Assembly (NCBI GenBank): GCA_963774555.1
Contig: CAVZFL010000001.1
Location: forward strand, 1,240,001-1,304,000
Direction of reading: 5' to 3'
Source: VRUE01 sp963774555
GTDB lineage: Bacteria; Actinomycetota; Thermoleophilia; Solirubrobacterales; 70-9
DNA: 64,000 nucleotides
Shown: one piece after another, positions 17,859-29,995 of the stretch
Numbering within the stretch: position 1 is the first letter of the stretch
Layout: the number at the start of each line of letters is the position of its first letter
Translations under genes and position numbers: made by a program
Notes under the pieces: generated by a model
Database searches by the model: none
The model's input: the letters and a program-made list of their open reading frames with translations, nothing else
What the model was told of the DNA's origin: nothing

Positions 17859-18221
17859 ATGTTGCACCATGTTCTCCTGGAGGTCTCCGACCTCGAGCGG
17901 AGCGCGTCGTTCTACGACTCGCTGCTCGCGCCCCTTGGCTGGCGGCGCCATTTCGAGGAGGACAAGACGATCGGCTGGGGCATCGCCAAGCCCGTCTTCT
18001 TCATCGCCTCCCACCACGAGCCCAAGGCCGGCTTCGGCCTGATCAGCTTCTCCGGGCTGGGGATCGTCGCCGTCAAGGCGGCCTGGGAAGGAGGGATGAA
18101 CGCGGGCGGCGTCAAAGTCTCCGAGCCGGGTGAGCGCCGTTCCTACGGCTCCGGCTCCTACTCGGCCTTCCTCAAGGACCCGGACGGGTACGAGATCGAG
18201 ATCACGATCGGGACCGACTAG
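17859..18221 (+). CDS. VOC-family (glyoxalase/bleomycin resistance-like) protein
   Basis: A 120-residue vicinal-oxygen-chelate protein. MLHHVLLEVSDLERSASFYD is the first beta-alpha-beta-beta-beta unit with a metal-binding His, and YSAFLKDPDGYEIEITIG supplies the second-half glutamate. Related proteins are lyases, dioxygenases or drug-binding proteins; the exact reaction cannot be told. It lies between the ABC exporter and gap, with a 76-base gap before gap, so it may be separately expressed. Confidence 0.85.
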   Translation: MLHHVLLEVSDLERSASFYDSLLAPLGWRRHFEEDKTIGWGIAKPVFFIASHHEPKAGFGLISFSGLGIVAVKAAWEGGMNAGGVKVSEPGERRSYGSGSYSAFLKDPDGYEIEITIGTD

Positions 18222-18297
18222 ACGGACACTGGCGGCCGGCGGGCGCCGGTCCATAACATCGAGACATCTCCCACAACGATTTCAGGAGGACTTCAGC

Positions 18298-19302
<1,005 letters not shown>

Positions 19303-19320
19303 GCCGCTGAAGGGCGGACG

Positions 19321-20508
19321 ATGAGCTTCTCCAAGGCAAGCGTGCGCGACGCCGACGTGGCTGGCAAGCGCGTGCTGGTGCGGGTCGACTTCAACGTGCC
19401 GCTCGACGGCGGTCGGGTGGCGGACGACACGCGTATCCGTGCGGCGCTGCCGACGATCGAATCGCTGCGCGAGCGCGGCGCCTCGCTGGTCCTCGTCTCG
19501 CACCTGGGACGGCCGAAGGGGACGGTCGATCCGGCGCTCTCGATGGTGCCGGTCGGCGAGCGCCTCGCCGAGCTGCTCGATGCGCCCGTTCGGCAGGCGC
19601 CTGCCGTGGTCGGCGGAGACGTGAAGACGATGGCGGACGGCTTGAGCCCCGGCGACGTGCTGCTGCTCGAGAACGTGCGCTACGAGCCGGGGGAGACCGA
19701 GAACGACCCCGCGCTGGCGGCGAGCCTGGCCGAGCTGGGCGACCTCTACGTCAACGACGCCTTCGGCACCGCCCACCGCGCCCACGCCAGCACCGCTGGC
19801 GTCGCCGGCCTGTTGCCCGGCTACGCGGGCCTGCTGCTGGAGCGGGAGGTGACCGAGCTGAGCCGCGTGGTCGAGGACCCGCAGCGCCCGCTCGTCGTCG
19901 TCCTCGGCGGCGCCAAGGTGACCGACAAGGTCGGAGTGATCGACCGCTTCCTCGAGGTCGCCGACGAGATCCTGATCGGCGGCGCGATGTGCTTCAGCTT
20001 CTTCCGCGCCCAGGGCACCGCCACCGGCAACTCGCTGGTCGAGGAGGAGGGCGTGAAGCTCGCGGCCGAGGCGCTGCAGCGGGCGGAGGGCTCCGATTGC
20101 GAGCTGCGCCTGCCGGTCGACCTCGTGCTCGGCGAAGCGTTCGACGCCGGGACCGAGGTGCGCGAGAGCGACGGCGTCGAGGTGCCCGACGGCTGGATGG
20201 GACTCGACATCGGCCCGCGCAGCTCGGCCGCCTACGCCGAGCGGATCGCAGCCGCCGGCACGGTGCTCTGGAACGGGCCGATGGGTGCCTTCGAGCTGGC
20301 GCCTTTCGCCGCCGGCACCCGCGCGGTCGCCGAGGCGGTGGCCGAGGCGCCGGGCACGACCGTGATCGGCGGCGGCGACTCGGTCGCCGCGCTGCAGCAG
20401 TTCGGGCTCGCTGACAAAGTGGACTGGTTGTCGACCGGAGGAGGAGCCTCGTTGGAGCTGCTCGAGGGAAAGAAGCTGCCGGGAGTGGAGGCGCTGCGCG
20501 ATGCCTAG
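19321..20508 (+). CDS. pgk: Phosphoglycerate kinase
   Basis: A 395-residue enzyme transferring phosphate from 1,3-bisphosphoglycerate to ADP. RVDFNVPLDGGRVADDTRIR is the N-domain substrate loop, SHLGRPKGTVDPALSM and ENVRYEPGE follow, and the C-domain has VLGGAKVTDKVGVI and the nucleotide loop GGGDSVAALQQFG ending in LSTGGGASLELLEGKKLPG. The gene starts 18 bases after gap and overlaps tpiA by 8 bases. Confidence 0.95.
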   Translation: MSFSKASVRDADVAGKRVLVRVDFNVPLDGGRVADDTRIRAALPTIESLRERGASLVLVSHLGRPKGTVDPALSMVPVGERLAELLDAPVRQAPAVVGGDVKTMADGLSPGDVLLLENVRYEPGETENDPALAASLAELGDLYVNDAFGTAHRAHASTAGVAGLLPGYAGLLLEREVTELSRVVEDPQRPLVVVLGGAKVTDKVGVIDRFLEVADEILIGGAMCFSFFRAQGTATGNSLVEEEGVKLAAEALQRAEGSDCELRLPVDLVLGEAFDAGTEVRESDGVEVPDGWMGLDIGPRSSAAYAERIAAAGTVLWNGPMGAFELAPFAAGTRAVAEAVAEAPGTTVIGGGDSVAALQQFGLADKVDWLSTGGGASLELLEGKKLPGVEALRDA

Positions 20509-21250
20509 GACCCCGTACATCGCCGCCAACTGGAAGATGCACAAGACCGTCGCCGAGGCGGGGGAGTTCGTCGACGCGTTGCTGCCGCAGATCGCGGCGA
20601 CGCAGAGCGACGTGGTGATCTGCGCGCCCTTCACGGCTCTGACCGCGGTGGTCGAGCGTCGCTACGGCACGGCGGTGAAGGTCGCCGCCCAGAACATGCA
20701 CGAGGAGAACTCGGGCGCCTTCACCGGCGAGGTCTCGGCGCCGATGCTGGTCGAGCTCGACGTCGAGGCGGTCGTTCTGGGTCATTCCGAGCGCCGCCAG
20801 CTCTTCGGCGAGACCGACGAGGCGCTGGCGCGCAAGGTGCCCGCGGCGCTCGCCGCCGGCCTCGAGCCGATCCTCTGCGTCGGCGAGAGCGAGGAGGCGC
20901 GCGACGCCGGCGAGACCGAGGACGTGCTCGAGCGCCAGCTGCAGGCCGACCTCGCCGCGGTCGAGGGCCCGGATCTGGCCAGGGTCGTGATCGCCTACGA
21001 GCCGATCTGGGCGATCGGCACCGGCCGCACGGCCACGCAAGAGCAGGCGCAGGAGGCGTGCGCCTTCATCCGCGACGTGCTGCGCATGCGCGGCGCCCCG
21101 GCGGACGAGGTCCGCATCCTCTACGGCGGCTCGGTCAAGCCCGCCAACGCGGCGGAGCTGCTGGGCCAAGCCGACATCGACGGCGCCCTGGTCGGCGGCG
21201 CCAGCCTTGACGTAGCGGACTTCGCCGCGATAGTGAAGGCGGCCGCTTGA
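20501..21250 (+). CDS. tpiA: Triosephosphate isomerase
   Basis: A 249-residue (beta-alpha)8 barrel interconverting dihydroxyacetone phosphate and glyceraldehyde-3-phosphate. AANWKMHK carries the catalytic lysine, VVLGHSERRQLFGE the catalytic histidine, and VIAYEPIWAIGTGRTAT the catalytic glutamate with the flexible lid; ILYGGSVKPANA is the phosphate loop. Overlaps with pgk (8 bases) and gpmI (4 bases) indicate translational coupling. Confidence 0.96.
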   Translation: MPRTPYIAANWKMHKTVAEAGEFVDALLPQIAATQSDVVICAPFTALTAVVERRYGTAVKVAAQNMHEENSGAFTGEVSAPMLVELDVEAVVLGHSERRQLFGETDEALARKVPAALAAGLEPILCVGESEEARDAGETEDVLERQLQADLAAVEGPDLARVVIAYEPIWAIGTGRTATQEQAQEACAFIRDVLRMRGAPADEVRILYGGSVKPANAAELLGQADIDGALVGGASLDVADFAAIVKAAA

Positions 21251-22803
21251 CCCTTCCGGTCCCGTCGCTCGCTCTGGTCATCCTCGACGGCTGGGGACTC
21301 GCCGAGCCCGGTCCGGGCAACGCGATCTCGCTTGCCGAGACGCCGGTCTTCGATCGCCTCTGGGACGCATTTCCCCACACGCAGCTCTCCGCCCAGGGCC
21401 GCGACGTCGGCCTGCCCGACGGCCAGATGGGCAACTCCGAGGTCGGCCACCTCAACCTTGGCGCCGGCGCGATCGTCAAGCAGGACCTGGCCCGGATCGA
21501 CGACGCGATCGCCGACGGCAGCTTCTTCGAGAACGAGGCGCTGCTGGCCGCCTGCGACAAGGCCCGCAAGAGCCCGCGCGGCCGCCTGCACCTGCTCGGC
21601 CTCGTCTCCGACGGCGGCGTCCACTCCGGCTGGGAGCACATCGAGGCGACGATCGAGCTTGCCTCGCAGGAGGGCGTCCCCGACGTCGTCTTCCACGCCT
21701 TCACCGACGGCCGCGACACGCTGCCGCACGGCGGTAAGGGCTACCTGCATGAGCTCGAGCGCTGGCTGCGCCACGCTGGCCGCGTCGCCACGGTCAGCGG
21801 CCGCTACTACGCGATGGACCGCGACACCCGCTGGGAGCGGATCAAGCTCGCCTACGACGCGATCGTCCACGCCGAGGGCCTGCGTGCCGCCGGCACGGCC
21901 GAGGCGATCGAGGCCTCCTATGAGCACGGCGAGACCGACGAGTTCGTCAAGCCCACCGTGATCGGCGACTACGACGGCGTCGCCGAGGGCGACGTCGCCA
22001 TCTACATCAACTTCCGCCCCGATCGGGCGCGCGAGATGAGCCGGGCCCTGGCCGAGCCGGACTTCGACGAGTTCCCCCGCGCCGGCGGCCCGCTGCTCGA
22101 CTTGACGACGATGACCGTCTACCGCAAGGGCTGGCCTTACCCGGTCGCCTTCCCCGAGGCGCGGCCGCAGACGACTCTGGCGGAGACGATCTCGGAGGCC
22201 GGCGGGCGTCAGCTGCACGTCGCCGAGACCGAGAAGTACGCCCACGTCACCTACTTCTTCAACGGCGGCCGCGAGCAGGAGTGGGAGGGCGAGGAGCGCC
22301 ACCTGGTCGACTCGCCGCGCGACGTCCCCACCTACGACCACAGGCCCGAGATGAGCGCCCGCGCCGCCGCCGACACCTTCGTCAGCCACTGGCGCGAGGG
22401 CGACTACCGCTTCGGCATCATCAACTTCGCCAATCCCGACATGGTCGGCCACACCGGCGTGATCCCGGCGGCGGTGGCCGCGGTCGAGGAGGTCGACGGC
22501 TGCCTCGGCGACGTGATCGAGGCGGTGAGAGCCAAGGGCGGCGCCTGCATCGTCACCGCCGACCACGGCAACTGCGACCACATGCTCGAGCCCGACGGCT
22601 CGCCCAACACGGCCCACTCGCTCAACCCGGTGCCGCTGATCGTTACCGCTGAGGGCGTGACCCTGCGCGACCACGGCATCCTCGCCGACGTCGCCCCAAC
22701 CGCCCTAGAGCTCCTCGGCATCCCCCAGCCCGCTGCCATGACCGGCCGCTCCCTGCTCGCCGGAACGGCGACTGACCAGTTGATGACCCCAGGGGGTCAC
22801 TAA
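21247..22803 (+). CDS. gpmI: 2,3-bisphosphoglycerate-independent phosphoglycerate mutase
   Basis: A 518-residue Mn-dependent enzyme interconverting 3- and 2-phosphoglycerate. LVILDGWGLAEPGPGNAI carries the first metal aspartate, DGQMGNSEVGHLNLGAG the phosphoserine nucleophile, and NFANPDMVGHTG plus TADHGNCDHML the remaining metal ligands. The likely start is TTG at 21247, overlapping the tpiA stop. It completes a four-gene lower-glycolysis operon. Confidence 0.95.
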   Translation: MTLPVPSLALVILDGWGLAEPGPGNAISLAETPVFDRLWDAFPHTQLSAQGRDVGLPDGQMGNSEVGHLNLGAGAIVKQDLARIDDAIADGSFFENEALLAACDKARKSPRGRLHLLGLVSDGGVHSGWEHIEATIELASQEGVPDVVFHAFTDGRDTLPHGGKGYLHELERWLRHAGRVATVSGRYYAMDRDTRWERIKLAYDAIVHAEGLRAAGTAEAIEASYEHGETDEFVKPTVIGDYDGVAEGDVAIYINFRPDRAREMSRALAEPDFDEFPRAGGPLLDLTTMTVYRKGWPYPVAFPEARPQTTLAETISEAGGRQLHVAETEKYAHVTYFFNGGREQEWEGEERHLVDSPRDVPTYDHRPEMSARAAADTFVSHWREGDYRFGIINFANPDMVGHTGVIPAAVAAVEEVDGCLGDVIEAVRAKGGACIVTADHGNCDHMLEPDGSPNTAHSLNPVPLIVTAEGVTLRDHGILADVAPTALELLGIPQPAAMTGRSLLAGTATDQLMTPGGH

Positions 22804-22820
22804 ATGGTCAGTCGATTGGG

Positions 22821-24018
22821 ATGAGGGTCGAGCCGGAGAGGCTGAGCTTCGAGATCGCGGCGCGGGACGGGGCGGCGCGGACAGGGGTGCTGCACACGGC
22901 GCATGGGCCGGTGCGCACGCCCGCGTTCATCCCGCTGGCCACGAAAGGGACGGTGCGCGGGCTCGAATCGCACGAGGTGGCTGAGCTCGGCTACGAGATG
23001 GTGCTGGGGAACACGTACCACCTGTTCGTCTCGCCGGGGCCGGAGCGGATCTCAAGAGCCGGGGGCCTGCATGGGTTCATGGGTTGGGAGCGGGCATTGA
23101 TCACCGACTCGGGTGGCTTCCAGGTCTTCTCGCTCGCCCACGGCGGCGTTGCCAACGAGGTGAAGGGGTCGGGACGGCAGGGCGGGAGACCACGGGTCGG
23201 TGGTCTCGATCGAGGAGGAGGGGGTCCACTTTCGCTCCTACCGCGACGGGGCCGAGCTGTTCATCTCGCCCGAGGTCTCGATGCAGGTGCAGGCGGCGCT
23301 GGGGTCCGACATCGCCCTGGTCTTCGACGAGTGCACTCCCTTCCACGCCGATCGGGACTACACGGCGCGGTCGCCGAGCGCACCCACCGCTGGCTCGATC
23401 GCTGCCTGGAGTGGCACGGAGAGCACGGACCGGCGCGCCAGGCCGTCTTCGGCATCGTCCAGGGTGGCGTCCACGAGGACCTGCGCCGCGAATCGGCCGA
23501 GTACATCTCCGCCGCGGGCGTTGACGGGCTCGCGATCGGCGGCACCCTCGGCCGCGACAAGGCCGAGATGCGCGAGGTTCTCGGCTTCACCGCTCCGCTC
23601 CTCCCGGAGCCCGCCCCCAAGCACCTGCTTGGCATCGGCGAGGTCGACGACCTGCTCGCCGGCATCGCCCTCGGCCTCGACGTCTTCGATTGCGCCGTCC
23701 CCACCCGCCTAGCCCGCCACGGAGTCGCCCTCGTCCCCGATCCCGACAATCGCTTCCGCCTCGACCTGCGCAAATCAGGCCACCAAGACTCCCGCGACCC
23801 AATCGCCGCCGGCTGCCCCTGCCCCGCCTGCCAGAACCACGATCGCGACTACGTCAGCTACCTCTCCCGCGCCGAGGAGCTGACCGCAGTCCGCCTCCTC
23901 TGCCTCCACAACCTGACCTACCTGCATCAGCTGATGACCCACGCCCGAGCCGCGATTGCGTCCGGGTCCTTCGCCAGCTACTCCGCCGCGGCTATGAACG
24001 GCGAACCCCCCTGGGCGG

Positions 24019-24038
<20 letters not shown>
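22821..24038 (+). CDS. tgt: Queuine tRNA-ribosyltransferase (two compensating frameshifts)
   Basis: Exchanges guanine-34 for a queuine precursor in GU(N) tRNAs. FIPLATKGTVRGL, GYEMVLGNTYHLF, ALITDSGGFQVFSLA, AVFGIVQGG, AIGGTLG and the zinc site CPCPACQNHDRDYV are diagnostic. Between about 23171 and 23368 the correct reading moves to the next frame (VSIEEEGVHFRSYRDGAELF, LVFDECTPFHADRDY, with the catalytic aspartate) and then returns. Two opposite single-base indels explain this, most likely sequence errors. The corrected protein is about 400 residues, normal for the family. Its end overlaps the convergent kinase gene by 20 bases. Confidence 0.88.
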
Positions 24039-25249
<1,211 letters not shown>

Positions 25250-25826
25250 CTATTCGCCTCCCGGTTCCGCCGGGGTGCCGGGGCTGACGCCGCCGGGCGC
25301 GCCGGTGCCGCCGCTTTCGCTCGGCGGTGGGCGTGGCGGGCGGTTCTTCAGCAGGCGTTTCGGCAGGGGGCGCCGGTTCGTGCTTTTCTTGCTTTTCGAC
25401 TTCCTTCTGTACCTTCGATTCTTCCTTTTCCCGTTCCTTTTCTTCCTTCTTTTCCAGGCCCGGGGGCAGCTTCGTCGTTTCTTCGGTCGAGGCTTCGTGG
25501 ACGGGGCTGACCGTTTCGGTTTCTTCGCCTTCGCTGCAGGTGCTCACCACTTCGCTCAGCTTTGCGGCCCCCTGCTGCAGCGCCTGCTTCAGCTTCGGGT
25601 CGACGCCTTCCAGCACTTCGACCTCGGTGCTCGACGTCCTGGGCCGCGTTTGCGGCGCCGATGCATTCGCCTTCGCCGGCGAGCTGCCTGACGCTGTTCG
25701 AGGTTTTCGCTTCGATTTCGGCTGCGGTGGTGCCCGGCAGCAGCTTCGCGTCTTCCCCGTCGCCGCAGGCGGAGGAGGGCGAGCGCGCCAAGGGCAAGCG
25801 CGAGGACGAGCGGCGAGTGGGCGCAT
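25250..25826 (-). CDS. Lipoprotein with charged Lys/Glu-rich tail (frameshifted)
   Basis: Exported lipoprotein of about 190 residues, pieced from three frames: a hydrophobic signal (LVLALALGALALL), a lipobox followed by ACGDGEDAKLLPG, a helical domain (AEIEAKTSNSVRQLAGEGEC, later VEVLEGVDPKLKQALQQGAA, KLSEVVSTCSEG), then a long Glu/Lys coiled-coil stretch (EKKEEKEREKEESKVQKEVE) and a Pro-rich end. Its TAG abuts the kinase ATG with no gap. The two cysteines could form a disulphide outside the cell. I do not recognise the family. A sensing or scaffold role for the kinase is inference from the coupling. At least three indels are needed. Confidence 0.6.
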
Positions 25827-25878
25827 CGCAGCGAGTCTAGAGAACACCTCGAGGGGCCGATTTTCCCTGCAATTCAGC

Positions 25879-26622
25879 TCACTGGCCGGTGTAGAGACGG
25901 TCGGCGAGGCGAGTGGGCAGGCCGGCGGCGACGATCGGCGTGGCGGCTCGCTCGATCTCGTAGGGGACGCGGTGGAAGACCGCGGTCTGCTGCCTCGGTG
26001 TCGAGCTCCAGCCAGGCCGCGCGCGGATCGCCGTCGCGCGGCTGGCCGACGCTGCCGGGGTTGACCAGCCAGCTCGCCGTCGGCGAGGTCGAGCAGGGCG
26101 CCGTCGCCGGCCTGCGGCCCCGCGTAGCTCCCCTTCCTTGTCGGCCGCCGGGCGGTTGAAGAAGAGGGCGACGTGGGAGTGGCCGATCAGCCCGATTCGC
26201 CGCGGGTTCGCGTCCATGCCGGCCGCGGCCTGCTCGCCGGAGAGCACGTACTCCCAGACCGGGTCCCGCGGCGAGGCGTGGAAGAGGCCGAGGCCGCCGC
26301 GCTCGCCGCTCGGCTCCAGCTCGCGCAGGAACTCCAGCGTGCGCTCGGTGACGTTCCCTCGCGTCCACTCGACCGCCGCCGCGGCTGCCTCGGAGAAGGC
26401 GGCGATGTCGAGGCCGCCGAGGACGGCGATGTCGTGGTTGCCGGAGAGGCAGACGCTGCAGCGCTCGCGCACCAGATCGGTGCAGGCGTCGGGCTCGACC
26501 CCGTAGCCGACGACGTCGCCGAGGCACCAGATCTCCTCGACGCCGGCTGCCTCGCTCGCCCCGAGCACGGCTTCCAGCGCCGGCAGGTTGGCGTGGATGT
26601 CGGTGATCGCAGCGACGCGCAC
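25879..26622 (-). CDS. Calcineurin-like metallophosphoesterase (frameshift pair)
   Basis: About 248 residues. VAAITDIHANLPALEAVL supplies the first metal site (DxH), WCLGDVVGYG the second (GDxxG), and LSGNHDIAVLGG the third (GNHD), with GLIGHSHVALFF as the GHxH motif. Families of this type hydrolyse phosphodiesters or diadenosine polyphosphates; the substrate is unknown. From about 26115 to 25990 the reading shifts frame and returns; the shifted part reads LVNPGSVGQPRDGDPRAAWL, the expected family motif. I start at GTG 26622. It is divergent from argS, 37 bases away. Confidence 0.85.
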   Translation of the reverse strand: MRVAAITDIHANLPALEAVLGASEAAGVEEIWCLGDVVGYGVEPDACTDLVRERCSVCLSGNHDIAVLGGLDIAAFSEAAAAAVEWTRGNVTERTLEFLRELEPSGERGGLGLFHASPRDPVWEYVLSGEQAAAGMDANPRRIGLIGHSHVALFFNRPAADKEGELRGAAGRRRRPARPRRRRAGWSTPAASASRATAIRARPGWSSTPRQQTAVFHRVPYEIERAATPIVAAGLPTRLADRLYTGQ

Positions 26623-26659
26623 GCCGGCCAGCCTACTTCCGCACCCTGCCCTCCATACG

Positions 26660-28317
26660 ATGAGCCCGATGGCCGCAACCGCCGATCCGATCTCCGCCCT
26701 GCGCTCCGCCGTGGACCGGGCCGCCCGCGCGCTGCGGGACGGCGAGCCGACCGGTCCCGAGCCGACCCTGGAGCGCCCGCCCAAGGCCGAGCTGGGCGAC
26801 TACAGCTCAAACGCCGCGATGCTCCTCGCCGCTCCCCTGGGCGAAAGCCCGCGCGACGTCGCCGCCCGGCTCGCCGCCGAGCTCGAAGGGCAGCTCGGCT
26901 CGGAGACCGTCGATCGGGTAGAGGTCGCCGGGCCGGGCTTCGTCAACCTCTTCCTCGCCGACGGCTGGTACCGGCGGGCGATGGCGGACCTGGCCAGCGC
27001 CGGCGACGGCCTGGCGGCGGTCCGGGCCGAGTCGCCGGAGCGGGTCCTGGTCGAGTTCGTCTCCGCCAACCCGACCGGGCCCCTGCACGTCGGCGGCGGG
27101 CGCCACGCCGCCTACGGCGACGCCCTGGTGCGCCTGCTGGAGGCGGTCGGGCACGAGGTGCAGCGCGAGTTCTACGTCAACGACGCCGGTGGCCAGATCG
27201 ACCGCTTCGCCGCCTCGATCGCGGCCCGCATGCGCGGCGAAGAGCCTCCGGAGGACGGCTACGAAGGCGACTACGTGATCGCCCTGGGCGAGCGGATCGC
27301 GGGCGAGGGAATCGAGCCGGACGACCTCAAGGCGATCGGCGACCGCGGCGTCGAGCTGATCCTCGAGAGCGTGCGGGCCACGCTCGACCGCTTCGGCGTC
27401 CGCTTCGATACCTGGTTCTCCGAGCGCGACCTCTACAGCCGCGGCGAGGTCGACCAGGCGCTCGCCCAGCTCGACGCGCAGGGCCACACCTACCGCAGCG
27501 ACGACGCCCTCTGGCTGCGCACGACCAGCTTCGGCGACGACAAGGACCGGGTGCTGATCCGCGCCAACGGCGAACCGACCTACCTCGCCGCCGACGTCGC
27601 CTACCACTGGGACAAGCTGGAGCGCGGCTTCGAGCGCCTGATCGACGTGCTCGGCGCCGACCACCACGGCTACGTCGCGCGGTTGCGGGCGGCGATCGCC
27701 GGCCTCGGCGCCGACCCCGAGCGCTTCGAGGCGCTGATCATGCGCCTCGTCCACATCGTCGAAAGCGGCGAGCGGGCGCAGATGTCGAAGCGCAGCGGCG
27801 ACTTCGTCTCGCTCGACGAGCTGCTCGACGATATCGGCGTCGACGCGGCCCGCTGGTTCATGCTCTGGCGCAGCCACGACACCACGGTCGACCTCGACCT
27901 CGAGCTGGCGCGGCGACAGTCCAACGACAACCCGGTCTACTACGTCCAGTACGCCCACGCGCGCATCGCCAGCATCCTGCGCAAAGCCGAGCGGCGAGGA
28001 GGGGCAGCTCGCCGCCGGCGCCGGCTCGCCGACCCCCGGCACGCCGCTGGAGCCGACCGAGCGCGAGCTGATCAAGCGCCTGCTCGAGTTCCCCGCCGAG
28101 GTGCGCGAGGCAGCCGAGCGGCGCGCCCCGCACCGGATCTGCACCTACTCCACCGCGGTGGCCGCCGATTTCCACGGCTTCTACCGCGACTGCCAGGTCG
28201 TCGGCGCCGAGGGGGAGCGGGGTGGAGAGCTCGCGGCTGGCGCTGGCCCTGCTGACCAAGCGGACGATCGCCGACGCGCTCGGGCTGCTCGGCATCTCCG
28301 CCCCGGAGCGGATGTGA
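26660..28317 (+). CDS. argS: Arginyl-tRNA synthetase (frameshifts near 3' end)
   Basis: Class I synthetase charging tRNA-Arg. VEFVSANPTGPLHVGGGRHA is the HIGH-type motif, EFYVNDAGGQIDRFA follows, GADHHGYVARLRAA and AQMSKRSGDFV give the KMSKS-type loop, and NPVYYVQYAHARIASILRKA opens the anticodon-binding domain. After about 27990 the reading moves frame (ERELIKRLLEFPAEVREAAE, YSTAVAADFHGFYRDCQVV) and moves again near 28215 to end in TIADALGLLGISAPERM. An essential gene would not survive this, so errors are likely. Corrected length is about 550 residues. TGATG couples it to the next gene. Confidence 0.9.
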
Positions 28318-28950
28318 TGTTGCGCCGCCGCAAGCAGCCGGTCTTGGCGGAGATTCCCGCCCCGCGGCGCGAATCGGCGCGCGCCGGCGCGCTCGGTCGC
28401 GCCGAGCTGGAGGCCTACGCGGGGCTGGCGACGAGCCTGGCGGGCTCGGGTTCGGCCTTCCTTACCGGTCCGGCGAAGTCCGACGTGGCACTGGGGCTGG
28501 CTGCCTCAGCGACCGCCGACGGCCACCGCGTCGCCCTGCTCGAGTGCGACCTCGCCGCTCCCAGCCTCGCGGCGAGGCTCGGGCTCTCACCGCAGCCCCG
28601 GTCTGCACGAGTACCTGCGGGGCGAGGCCGAGGTGGCGGACATCCTGCAGCCGCTCGTCCTCGCCGGCCCGGCTTCGGGGCGGGCCAGTGAGCCGCTCAT
28701 CTGCATCGTCGCCGGCGAGCCCGAGCCCTCGCCCGTCGCCCTGCTCGACTCCAAGCGCTGCGACCAGGCGATCCAGCAGCTGCGCCGGGCCTACGACCTG
28801 CTGGTCATCGACGGGCCCCCGCTCGGCGAAGACCCCGATTCCCTGCGCGCCCTGGGCGAACACGCCGCCACGACCCTCGTCTGCGGCGTCCGCCGCGAGA
28901 TCCCGAAGCGCCTCCCGGTCCCGGTCTCCGGCGTCGTCCACGCGGGTTAG
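28317..28950 (+). CDS. Wzc/MinD-like P-loop ATPase with degenerate Walker A (one frameshift)
   Basis: About 211 residues related to the cytoplasmic domain of bacterial tyrosine kinases (CpsD/Wzc) and MinD ATPases. The Walker A position reads FLTGPAKSDVALGLAASA, lacking the usual GKS/T; the Walker A' is LLECDLAAPSLAARLG; after a frameshift near 28595 the Walker B is YDLLVIDGPPLGEDPDSLR. The C-terminus lacks a tyrosine cluster. It may bind nucleotide weakly or act as a regulator; this is inference. It overlaps the argS stop by one base and the convergent ccmH stop by four. Confidence 0.65.
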
Positions 28951-29418
28951 AGGTCGTAGCGGGAGAGATCGGCCTCGAGCCGCTCGGCGTCCTCCCCGCG
29001 CGGTGCCGCAGTCGGCCCCTCGTCGCCTCCTTGGCTCGTGCCGTCGCGGCGCCAGCGGCTGATGCTGAAGGCGAGCACGACGACCGCGACGAGCAGCGCC
29101 AGGATCGGCACCAGGTAGGCGGAGAGGTCGAAGCCGGAGGCTTTCGGCAGGGCCAGGACGCTTGGCGCCGTACTGGGCGACGAGGGCGTCCTTGATCTCG
29201 GCCTTGGTCTTCCCTGCGGCGACCAGCTTGGCGACGTAGACCTTCTCGCGCCGCGCCTGCGGCGAGTCGGCCAGCTCCAGCAGGGTGCCGCAGATCGGGC
29301 ACATCACCTCGTCTTCGACGTCGTTGACGGTCGTCTTTGGAGTGGCCGCGAGGCTGGGCCCGGCGCCGAGCGCAAGCAGGCCGAAGCAGACCGCGACCGC
29401 CAGCCAGAGCCGCCTCAC
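28947..29418 (-). CDS. ccmH: Cytochrome c biogenesis protein CcmH (one frameshift)
   Basis: Membrane-bound thiol protein that reduces apocytochrome c for haem attachment. A signal/anchor (LWLAVAVCFGLLALGAGPSL) precedes VEDEVMCPICGTLLELADSP with the CxxC pair, then KLVAAGKTKAEIKDALVAQY. Near 29160 the frame shifts and continues SAYLVPILALLVAVVVLAFS, the second membrane helix, ending AERLEADLSRYDL. The corrected length is about 157 residues, normal for CcmH without a TPR extension. GTG start coupled to the ccmG stop (GTGA). Other ccm genes are outside the window. Confidence 0.85.
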
Positions 29419-29936
29419 TGCCGTTCCTCGATCAGCGGCACGACCCGTTCGCGCAGGATCTGGTCGTCGACCGGGCCGCGCCAGATCAGCGCCAGGCGGC
29501 CGCGGGGGTCGACGAGGAAGTTCTCCGGCACGCCGGTCGAGCCGAAGGCGGCGCTGCGTTCGTCGCCGACCGAGCGCAGCTGTGGGTAGGTGGTCGGGTG
29601 AGCGCGCAGGAAGGCGAGGGCGTCGTCCTGGTTGTCCTGCACGTTGATCCCGACCACGGTCACGCCGTGCCGGTGCTCGCGCCGGTAGAAGCGCTCCAGC
29701 ACCGGCGCCTCCTCGCGGCAGGGGATGCACCATGAGGCCCAGAGGTTGACCAGGACCCAGTGGCCGCGATGCTCGCCGATCGAGCCGTGCCCGGGACCCG
29801 GCAGCGCCGGCAGCACCTTGTCCGGAACCGGCTCGCCGACGGCGATCTTGGTCGCGCCCTTGCTGAGCAGCCCGAAGCCGAGCAGGCCGACGACGGCCAG
29901 CACGGCGAGAAAGGCGAGGAAGGAGCGCGCGCTCAC
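29415..29936 (-). CDS. ccmG: Thiol:disulfide interchange protein CcmG/DsbE (TlpA-like)
   Basis: A 173-residue membrane-anchored thioredoxin. An N-terminal helix (SFLAFLAVLAVVGLLGFGLL) is followed by the redoxin domain with LVNLWASWCIPCREEAPVL carrying the reactive WCxxC pair, and STGVPENFLVDPRGRLA with the cis-proline. It would keep CcmH or apocytochrome thiols reduced on the outer face of the membrane. Coupled by GTGA overlap to ccmH, which confirms the cytochrome c maturation role. Confidence 0.9.
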   Translation of the reverse strand: MSARSFLAFLAVLAVVGLLGFGLLSKGATKIAVGEPVPDKVLPALPGPGHGSIGEHRGHWVLVNLWASWCIPCREEAPVLERFYRREHRHGVTVVGINVQDNQDDALAFLRAHPTTYPQLRSVGDERSAAFGSTGVPENFLVDPRGRLALIWRGPVDDQILRERVVPLIEERQ

Positions 29937-29995
29937 GGCCCGGGACTCTAGTTCGCGCCCGCCTCCGGCAACCCGCGCGCGAAACGTCTCTGCGA

